Source: Flavobacteriaceae bacterium UBA5544 (GTDB lineage: Bacteria; Bacteroidota; Bacteroidia; Flavobacteriales; Flavobacteriaceae). Taken from it: a stretch of DNA of 15,243 nucleotides. The position numbers and the translations under genes are program-made. Below, piece after piece: positions 1 to 4,897 of this stretch. Under the pieces are notes generated by a model. It was given only the letters and a program-made list of their open reading frames with translations. It did no database searches and was not told the origin of the DNA. Location: the NCBI GenBank assembly GCA_002426755.1, contig DINI01000013.1:64877-80119 (forward strand), read 5' to 3'. Every line of letters starts with the position of its first letter. The stretch's first letter is position 1.

Positions 1-743
1 GCCTTGGATTTTTTAGAAAATTCTGGTTTGCCAACAAATCCTGAAATCTTTAAAACCTCTGTTGTTTCTTCAACAGGAACCAACTTTTCATTGGTTTTTC
101 CACCAAAAATATTAACAATACGTTGACGCGTCTTGCTTTCTGGTAAATGAAATACTTCACTTCCATTGTGGTACATTGAAAAGGCGATGGTAGGATGCGT
201 CAAAGCCACTCGATGGAATTCGTCAATGATGTGACGTGTTTCAACAGTATTTGATTTTAAAAAATTTCTTCTTGCAGGAATATTGAAAAACAAATGCTTT
301 ACTGAAATGGAAGTCCCTTTGGGTGTCACCACAACATTTTGTGAAGTTACATCGCCACCTTCGATGGTAATCTGTGTGCCCAATTCGTCCTGTTCTTGCT
401 TGGTTTTCAGTTCAACGTGAGCAATGGCCGCAATACTTGCAAGTGCTTCCCCACGAAAGCCTTTGGTATGCAAACTAAATAAATCTTCTGCTGTTCGGAT
501 TTTAGAAGTAGCATGGCGTTCAAAACTTAAACGCGCATCTGTGGCACTCATTCCCTTTCCATTATCAATGACCTGAATCAAGGTTTTGCCCGCATCTTTT
601 ATGATGAGCTTGATGACCGTAGCATCGGCATCGATGGCATTTTCCAATAATTCTTTGACTACTGAAGCCGGTCGTTGCACGACTTCACCTGCAGCAATTT
701 GGTTGGCAACATGGTCTGGTAAGAGTTGAATAATGTCTGCCAT
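1..743 (-). CDS. mutL: DNA mismatch repair protein MutL, N-terminal part (runs off the window)
   Basis: Translating the minus strand from the ATG at 743 gives 247 codons with no stop, open at the left edge. This is the GHKL ATPase half of MutL, which couples MutS mismatch recognition to strand incision. Visible motifs are ELLENAIDA (residues 31-39, containing the expected catalytic Glu34 and Mg-binding Asn35), DNGKGM (60-65), ERHATSKI (75-82) and KGFRGEAL (94-101). The transducer-like region follows, with NIPAR and FLKSN. The family is usually about 600 residues, so the C-terminal dimerisation/endonuclease half lies outside and its metal-binding motif cannot be judged. The start overlaps the stop of the upstream small membrane protein by one base (TAATG), so the two are probably translationally coupled. 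Confidence is high from the motifs alone. Confidence 0.97.
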   Translation of the reverse strand, partial: MADIIQLLPDHVANQIAAGEVVQRPASVVKELLENAIDADATVIKLIIKDAGKTLIQVIDNGKGMSATDARLSFERHATSKIRTAEDLFSLHTKGFRGEALASIAAIAHVELKTKQEQDELGTQITIEGGDVTSQNVVVTPKGTSISVKHLFFNIPARRNFLKSNTVETRHIIDEFHRVALTHPTIAFSMYHNGSEVFHLPESKTRQRIVNIFGGKTNEKLVPVEETTEVLKISGFVGKPEFSKKSK

Positions 744-1021
744 TAGCCTTTTGGAAAGAAAATTGACAAGTCAAATCCAATAATCAACAAAAAAATCAGG
801 ACTAAAATACCAACAATAATAAAAATACGACGATTGACCGCTGGGTCAGCGGTTTTGTAATCTTCAACGGCATTTTCAAACTTTCCTTTGAGACTTGTTT
901 TTCCAACAGTCTTCCTGAAATCATCAAACTTATGTTTAATTTCATACGGATTGCCGTCACTTTCTAAATAACGTGGAGTATAACTAAATTTTTTATTGGA
1001 GCGTGTCTTGAAAATTCCCAT
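743..1021 (-). CDS. Small single-pass membrane protein upstream of mutL, function unknown
   Basis: This 92-residue protein has a basic N-terminus reading MGIFKTRSNKKFSYTPRYL, a charged middle section, and one strong hydrophobic helix at about residues 66-88 ending in FFPKG. It looks like a C-terminally anchored membrane protein with a cytoplasmic N-terminus. Its first 19 residues align with the N-terminus of the next upstream gene (1027-1248), so the two appear to be tandem paralogues. From memory, small flavobacterial proteins of this kind near ribH are sometimes labelled 'riboflavin synthase subunit beta'. Nothing here supports that name: the true beta subunit is the ribH product at 1504-1986. 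The gene lies 5 nt after the preceding gene and overlaps mutL by one base, so it is in the same operon. No function can be assigned. Confidence 0.8.
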   Translation of the reverse strand: MGIFKTRSNKKFSYTPRYLESDGNPYEIKHKFDDFRKTVGKTSLKGKFENAVEDYKTADPAVNRRIFIIVGILVLIFLLIIGFDLSIFFPKG

Positions 1022-1026
1022 GATTT

Positions 1027-1248
1027 CTAATTTTTATAGTTGTCTAAAACAAACCAAAGTACAATTATCATACCTAAAATAAGAAGCCACATGAACAATG
1101 ACGAAGATGACTTGCTGCGATGTTTTGACAGATGTTTTGTTTTTTGCCTATTCGACTGCAATTGCTGCTTTATCTGAATATCCTCATCTTTAAGATGTTT
1201 AGGCGTATAACTGAAACGTTTATTTTTTTTCTGTTTGAATAAACTCAC
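1027..1248 (-). CDS. Small single-pass membrane protein, paralogue of its neighbour, GTG start
   Basis: The open frame extends up to an ATG at 1326, but I place the start at the GTG at 1248-1246. The 73-residue product then begins MSLFKQKKNKRFSYTPKHL, which aligns residue for residue with the neighbour's N-terminus (MGIFKTRSNKKFSYTPRYL). In addition, a perfect TAnnTTTG box lies inside the longer frame, 20 nt before this GTG. The rest is a charged, Ser/Lys-rich middle (QSNRQKTKHLSKHRSKSSSS) and one C-terminal hydrophobic helix (about residues 52-67). It resembles its neighbour in layout but is shorter. It is probably a membrane protein of unknown role, possibly acting with the 92-residue paralogue 5 nt downstream. 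The coding call is good. The start is an inference, and the ATG at 1326 would add 26 residues. Confidence 0.68.
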   Translation of the reverse strand: MSLFKQKKNKRFSYTPKHLKDEDIQIKQQLQSNRQKTKHLSKHRSKSSSSLFMWLLILGMIIVLWFVLDNYKN

Positions 1249-1268
1249 TATTAAAATCTTATACTCTT

Positions 1269-1276
1269 CAAATTTA
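1269..1276 (-). promoter_or_regulatory. Bacteroidota-type -7 box for the small membrane proteins and mutL
   Basis: The minus strand reads TAAATTTG, an exact match to TAnnTTTG, ending 20 nt before the proposed GTG start at 1248. I see no TTG at the usual -33 spacing. The box lies inside the longer alternative reading frame, which argues for the shorter start. It would let mutL be transcribed independently of ribH. Confidence 0.45.
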
Positions 1277-1338
1277 CTGAAATCACAAGGAAAAACAGCG
1301 TTTTGACTGCTAAAAATTGTTAACAAATGTGGTAAAAG

Positions 1339-1379
1339 TGGGAAGTAAGATATAAGATATTAGAAGTAAGAAAATCCCA
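1339..1379. repeat. Purine-rich imperfect repeat in an intergenic spacer
   Basis: GAAGTAAGA occurs at 1342-1350 and again at 1363-1371, with ATAAGATAT between them. The block is bounded by TGGGA (1339-1343) and its inverted copy TCCCA (1375-1379). It resembles in composition the purine-rich block after recF. Whether it is a mobile or structural repeat family cannot be decided from one window. Confidence 0.35.
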
Positions 1380-1503
1380 AACTTGAACCTAAACATAATA
1401 GGAAAACCCTAGAAATATATTGACCATTTTGAAGTTTGTCCAATAGGTCGTCATGCATCTGGTCTAAAAGCACTTCCTGTCCTGTAAGCTCGCCAATAAA
1501 GAA

Positions 1504-1986
1504 TTAAGCTTCTTTTCGCAACTGTGCCATTTTAATTGCGGCAACAGCAGCTTCCACACCCTTATTGCCATGTTTTCCGCCAGAACGGTCTATGGCTTGT
1601 TGCATTGTGTTATCAGTCAACAAACAGAAAATAACAGGTGTTTCGTGCAGTACATTTAAATCTTTTATCCCTTGGGACACGGCTTCACATACAAAATCAA
1701 AATGTTTGGTATCACCTTGAATCACACTTCCAATGGCAATAACCACATCCACTTTGTCTTGCATTTTTTTACTGCCATAAATCAGTTCAAAACTGCCTGG
1801 GACATGCCATTTAAGGATGTTCTCTTTTAAAACACCGTGTTCTAAAAGCGTATCGACTGCACCTTTGAATAGGTTGTCGGTAATGTTTGAATTCCACTCT
1901 GAAACAACAATCCCAAACCGAAAATTCTTCGCGTTTGGGATTGTTGTTTTATCGTAAGATGATAAATTTTGATTTTTTGTAGCCAT
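1504..1986 (-). CDS. ribH: 6,7-dimethyl-8-ribityllumazine synthase (riboflavin synthase beta subunit)
   Basis: This enzyme condenses 5-amino-6-ribitylamino-uracil with 3,4-dihydroxy-2-butanone 4-phosphate to form 6,7-dimethyl-8-ribityllumazine, the penultimate step of riboflavin synthesis in the cytoplasm. The 160-residue product has the normal family length and its hallmark segments in order: FGIVVSEWN (24-32), WHVPGSFEL (60-68), AIGSVIQGDTKHFDFV (84-99, with the expected catalytic His95), and PVIFCLLTDNTMQQAIDR (117-134, with the conserved Arg134). SGGKHGNKGVEAA follows. The protein should form icosahedral or pentameric capsids, as is usual in the family. The start lies one base after the stop of the TPR gene (TAATATG), so the two are co-transcribed. 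Other rib genes are not in the window. No FMN riboswitch is visible upstream. Confidence 0.97.
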   Translation of the reverse strand: MATKNQNLSSYDKTTIPNAKNFRFGIVVSEWNSNITDNLFKGAVDTLLEHGVLKENILKWHVPGSFELIYGSKKMQDKVDVVIAIGSVIQGDTKHFDFVCEAVSQGIKDLNVLHETPVIFCLLTDNTMQQAIDRSGGKHGNKGVEAAVAAIKMAQLRKEA

Positions 1987-1987
1987 A

Positions 1988-2752
1988 TTACAAGCTTGCT
2001 TCAGCTCTTCCTATAAACACATCAATGTTAGACGCTTCACTAGATGTCGAAAAATCTTCTTTGATTTTTTTATAGTAATCCAATGCTATTTGTGTTTTAC
2101 CCAATTTCATCGCTACATTTGCAGCTTTGAACAAATACATTGGAGTTGTATAATCGTTGGTGTTCATTTTAGCAGCTTCCTCATAATATCCCAAAGCATC
2201 TTCTGGCTGATTCAATTGCATGAATGCATCACCTATTCCTCCTTTGGCAATTGGTCCCAACATGATGTCATCGCTTGAAAATTCTCCCAAATATTTCACT
2301 GCGTTTTTATAATCCTTAAGATTTAAATAAGCCATTCCTGCATAATAATTTGCAAGATTGGCAGCAGGTGTGCCGCTGTATTCTTTGGTTATATCCAACA
2401 TTCCGAATTTTCCTTCGCCACCATTCAGAGCCAAGGTGTAAAGCGAATCTTTTGCTGTACCGTTCACTGCTTGGTCAAAATATTTTTGAGCTTGGAACAT
2501 TTCGTTCATAGCTTCGCTACCTTTTGGTTCTGCAACAAATTTGTTATATCCCAAATATCCCAAAACAACAACAGCAATTGCCCCAACAGCAATCATGATG
2601 TAATTCTGATTTTTGACAGCCCACTCTTCAGTCCTAGATGCTTTATCATCTAAAGTGTTAAATACTTCAGCAGTTGTTGAATGTTGCTCTAAAGCTTCAT
2701 CTTTTTCCTCTTTCGTCTTTGGTTTATAACCTCTCTTCTTATAAGTTGCCAT
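1988..2752 (-). CDS. Membrane-anchored tetratricopeptide repeat protein
   Basis: The reading frame reaches back to an ATG at 2776, but I start at the ATG at 2752. The product then begins MATYKKRGYKPKTKEEK, and a perfect TAnnTTTG box (2774-2781) overlaps the earlier ATG. The 254-residue protein has a basic, lysine-rich cytoplasmic N-terminus, one transmembrane helix at about residues 51-68, and a periplasmic part containing roughly three TPR-like helix pairs (about 130-160, 169-198 and 207-236), with signatures such as ANYYAGMAYLNLKDYKNAVKYL and DALGYYEEAAKMNTNDY. The layout is like the YfgM/TPR_21 type of inner-membrane protein, which in enterobacteria associates with the Sec translocon and periplasmic chaperones. 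Carrying that role over to this organism is speculation. It is the first gene of the operon with ribH, one base apart. Confidence 0.88.
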   Translation of the reverse strand: MATYKKRGYKPKTKEEKDEALEQHSTTAEVFNTLDDKASRTEEWAVKNQNYIMIAVGAIAVVVLGYLGYNKFVAEPKGSEAMNEMFQAQKYFDQAVNGTAKDSLYTLALNGGEGKFGMLDITKEYSGTPAANLANYYAGMAYLNLKDYKNAVKYLGEFSSDDIMLGPIAKGGIGDAFMQLNQPEDALGYYEEAAKMNTNDYTTPMYLFKAANVAMKLGKTQIALDYYKKIKEDFSTSSEASNIDVFIGRAEASL

Positions 2753-2773
2753 ATATTCTCTATTTGTGCGCCG

Positions 2774-2781
2774 CAAAAATA
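2774..2781 (-). promoter_or_regulatory. -7 box of the TPR-ribH operon
   Basis: The minus strand reads TATTTTTG, an exact TAnnTTTG match ending 21 nt before the TPR gene ATG at 2752. No clear -33 TTG is present at the usual distance. It is located in the 134-bp divergent region shared with recF. Confidence 0.5.
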
Positions 2782-2886
2782 AAATTTTTATTGGTATTTA
2801 AAAGGTAAATTATTTGTTATTTTTCAATAATTTGCACTTCCTTTCACTTAAGGATTAATTAAACATCTGCATTACATTCATTTTCT

Positions 2887-3966
2887 ATGGTTTTAAATAC
2901 GCTTTCATTAATCAATTATAAGAATTTTGAGAGCCAATCCTTTACGTTTGACAGCAAAATCAATTGTTTTGTGGGTGCCAATGGTGTAGGAAAAACGAAC
3001 GTTTTGGATGCTATTTACCATTTGGCATTTGGGAAAAGTTACTTCAACCCGATTGCAACGCAAAACATTAAACATGATGAAGATTTCTTTGTGGTTGATG
3101 GAGTTTTCGATAAAGAAGAGCGAACTGAAAAAATAATCGTTTCACTAAAAAAAGGTCAGAAGAAACTCATAAAACGCAATGGTAAGGCGTATGAAAAATT
3201 TAGTGACCATATCGGATTTATTCCTTTGGTCATCATTTCTCCTGCCGATAGGGATTTGATTATTGAAGGGAGCGAAACTAGGCGAAAATTTATCGATAGT
3301 GTCATTTCCCAAAGCGATAAATTGTACCTCAACAACCTCATTAATTATAATAAGGTTTTGATGCAACGCAATGCATTATTGAAATATTTTGCGCTCAATA
3401 ATACGTTTAATGCGCAAACGCTTCAAGTTTACAATGAGCAATTGCATACGTATGGAATGGAAATTTTTAAAACCAGAAATACGTTTTTGCAAACCTTTAT
3501 CCCTATTTTTAAGGAACGGTACAACGCTATCAGTAATCATAAAGAAGATGTCAATTTAAGCTATAAAAGCGATTTGTTTGATGGTGATCTGAATGAATTG
3601 TTGAAAGAAAACATTAATAAGGACAAAGTACTGCAATACACAAGTATTGGAATACATAAAGACGATTTGAATTTAGAGATAGAAGAATTTCCGATAAAAA
3701 AGTTTGGGAGCCAAGGTCAGCAGAAATCATTTTTGGTTGCTTTAAAATTGGCACAATTCGATTTTATCAAACAACAAAGTGGTGTATCTCCAATCTTGCT
3801 TTTGGACGATATTTTTGATAAATTGGATGAAAATCGTGTCGCACAAATTATAAAGTTGGTCGATAATGAACAATTTGGACAAATTTTCATAAGCGATACG
3901 CATGCCGAACGTACTGAAGCCGTTGTAAAACAGATTCATCAGTCCTATAAAATATTTAGGCTTTGA
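2887..3966 (+). CDS. recF: DNA replication and repair protein RecF
   Basis: RecF is an SMC-like ATPase that binds single-strand/double-strand junctions and, with RecO and RecR, loads RecA at gaps. The 359-residue product has the usual family length. Visible motifs are the Walker A GANGVGKT (residues 30-37), the ABC-type signature SQGQQKS (275-281) followed by FLVALKLAQF, and the Walker B LLLDDIFDKLD (304-314). The latter continues into DENR, and GQIFISDTHAER follows (about 328-339). An N-terminal LSLINYKNFES segment matches the family opening. It is divergent from the TPR-ribH operon and followed on the same strand, after 132 bp, by a lipoprotein and a DciA-like gene. dnaA, dnaN and gyrB are not adjacent, unlike in many other phyla. 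I see no firm promoter box. Confidence 0.96.
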   Translation: MVLNTLSLINYKNFESQSFTFDSKINCFVGANGVGKTNVLDAIYHLAFGKSYFNPIATQNIKHDEDFFVVDGVFDKEERTEKIIVSLKKGQKKLIKRNGKAYEKFSDHIGFIPLVIISPADRDLIIEGSETRRKFIDSVISQSDKLYLNNLINYNKVLMQRNALLKYFALNNTFNAQTLQVYNEQLHTYGMEIFKTRNTFLQTFIPIFKERYNAISNHKEDVNLSYKSDLFDGDLNELLKENINKDKVLQYTSIGIHKDDLNLEIEEFPIKKFGSQGQQKSFLVALKLAQFDFIKQQSGVSPILLLDDIFDKLDENRVAQIIKLVDNEQFGQIFISDTHAERTEAVVKQIHQSYKIFRL

Positions 3967-4098
3967 AATAAAGAATAGAGAAAATAGATACAAGAAAAGA
4001 GACAAGAGACAAGAGAATTTTAGACAGTCTCTCGTTTGCTTTATAAAACAACTTCAAGCTCTTCTTCTTTTCTTTTACTTGTCAATTTTAGTTGAAAA
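3967..4098. repeat. Purine-rich intergenic block with tandem GAGACAA heptads and an inverted copy
   Basis: Between recF and the lipoprotein gene, GAGACAA occurs in tandem (3999-4005, 4006-4012) followed by a partial third unit GAGA (4013-4016). AGAGAC (4005-4010) is inverted as GTCTCT at 4027-4032, which could form a weak hairpin. The first half of the spacer is almost all purine on the top strand, while 4057-4080 is pyrimidine-rich. It is too weak to call a factor-independent terminator. Confidence 0.4.
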
Positions 4099-4515
4099 AT
4101 GAAAAAAATTCTATCCATACTAGCCATAACATTCATGTTAAGCTGCTCCAATAATCCAGAAAGTTATATTTCACATTTAAACGGTTATTGGGAAATTGAC
4201 GAAGTAACACTACCAGATGGATCCAAACGCGATTATAATTTTAATGACACCATCGATTTTATTAGTATTACAGATAGCATGACAGGTTTTAGAAAAAAAC
4301 TGAAACCCAATTTTGATGGTACTTTTTCAACCTCTGGTGATGAGGAAACCATAAAATTGGTTATTGAGAATGACAGCTTGAATCTGTATTACAAAACACC
4401 TTTTTCGCAATGGAAAGAAACAGTCCTGGGTGCGACCGAAAACCAATTAATCATTCAAAACCAGAACAAACTACTATACGTATATAAACGATATGAACCT
4501 TTAGACCTTGACTAA
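4099..4515 (+). CDS. Small predicted lipoprotein of unknown function, lipocalin-like opening
   Basis: This 138-residue protein begins with a lipoprotein signal peptide: Lys-Lys, a hydrophobic core (residues 4-13), and the lipobox MLSC with the acylated cysteine at 16. The mature part starts SNNPESY and continues with LNGYWEIDEVTLPDG, then alternating short beta-strand-like segments. The 'L-x-G-x-W-x-I' opening and mostly beta character resemble small lipocalin-like Bacteroidota lipoproteins, but I cannot confirm the family. The stop overlaps the ATG of the next gene by one base (TAATG), indicating translational coupling with the DciA-like gene. This is an odd pairing, because one product is exported to the envelope and the other acts on DNA. 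The start is supported by the signal peptide. No promoter is evident in the purine-rich spacer before it. Confidence 0.8.
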   Translation: MKKILSILAITFMLSCSNNPESYISHLNGYWEIDEVTLPDGSKRDYNFNDTIDFISITDSMTGFRKKLKPNFDGTFSTSGDEETIKLVIENDSLNLYYKTPFSQWKETVLGATENQLIIQNQNKLLYVYKRYEPLDLD

Positions 4516-4811
4516 TGGCCAAACGCAATAACGAACACTTACCAATCAGTGACATCATCAAAGAATTTGTCGATGCCAACCATCTTCAAACCGGTTTGGA
4601 CAAGGTCAATGTGCAAGAAGCTTGGGCAAACATGATGGGAAATGGTGTGAATAACTATACGACTGCCGTGCAATTGCAACGTGATACCCTTTATGTGCAA
4701 TTGAGTTCCAGCGTGCTGCGTGAAGAGTTGAGTTATGGAAAAGAGAAAATCATTAACATGCTCAATGAATCCATTGGAAAAGAGGTCATTAAAAAATTGG
4801 TGCTTCGCTAA
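4515..4811 (+). CDS. dciA: DUF721 / DciA-family protein (predicted replicative helicase partner)
   Basis: This 98-residue soluble protein fits the DUF721 family, with the pattern ISDIIKEFVDANHLQTGLDKVNVQEAWANMMG (about residues 11-42), then VNNYTTAVQLQRDTLYVQLSSSVLREELSYGKEKIINMLNE and IGKEVIKKLVLR. In this family the W-x-x-x-x-G segment and the 'L.V.l.sS.lr.EL...k..il..lN' block are typical. DciA is the ancestral bacterial protein that interacts with and helps load the DnaB replicative helicase in species lacking DnaC or DnaI. In several phyla its gene sits beside recF, as it nearly does here with one lipoprotein gene between. Its start overlaps the lipoprotein stop. Family assignment rests on residue pattern and context. 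The gene symbol is by family, not by direct evidence for this organism. Confidence 0.8.
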   Translation: MAKRNNEHLPISDIIKEFVDANHLQTGLDKVNVQEAWANMMGNGVNNYTTAVQLQRDTLYVQLSSSVLREELSYGKEKIINMLNESIGKEVIKKLVLR

Positions 4812-4897
4812 ACCTACAACTCCGTTTTCGTATTTCAAATAATAGTCTCAAGTCTCATTTATATTTAGTATTTTCAAGTTCTTAACTACTTAAGTTC
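4812..4897. repeat. Short intergenic spacer with inverted-orientation heptad repeat
   Basis: AGTCTCA is repeated in tandem at 4844-4850 and 4851-4857. Read on the minus strand this is GAGACTT-GAGACTA, the same GAGACnn heptad as in the block after recF but in opposite orientation. The two blocks therefore flank the lipoprotein-dciA pair. The spacer also carries the possible promoter of the acylase. No hairpin with a T-tract is visible. Confidence 0.3.
4869..4876 (+). promoter_or_regulatory. Possible -7 box of the acylase gene
   Basis: TATTTTCA differs from TAnnTTTG in its last two bases, but it ends 21 nt before the acylase ATG, the same spacing as better boxes in this window. No -33 TTG is seen. 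Confidence 0.25.

Larger units (their letters stand above)
1249..1503. other. Intergenic spacer between ribH and the small membrane protein genes
   Basis: This 255-bp spacer holds the -7 box at 1269-1276 and a purine-rich imperfect repeat around 1339-1379. The minus-strand frame following the ribH stop stays open from 1503 to about 1370 (containing GELTGQEVLLDQMHDDLLDK). I recognise no gene, and the open frame has no convincing start or known domain. It could be a decayed gene end or chance. I see no clear terminator after ribH. Confidence 0.4.

Noticed and set aside
1440..1500. Possible transposon or gene remnant on the plus strand downstream of ribH
   Set aside because: No inverted terminal repeats, target duplication or recognisable protein similarity is visible.
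2753..2776. Start of the TPR protein at the ATG at 2776
   Set aside because: The ATG lies within an exact -7 box, and the next ATG gives the natural basic opening MATYKKRGYK.
2873..2880. TACATTCA as a -7 box for recF
   Set aside because: It has two mismatches to TAnnTTTG, no -33 TTG, and lies only 6 nt before the ATG. The match is too weak in AT-rich DNA.
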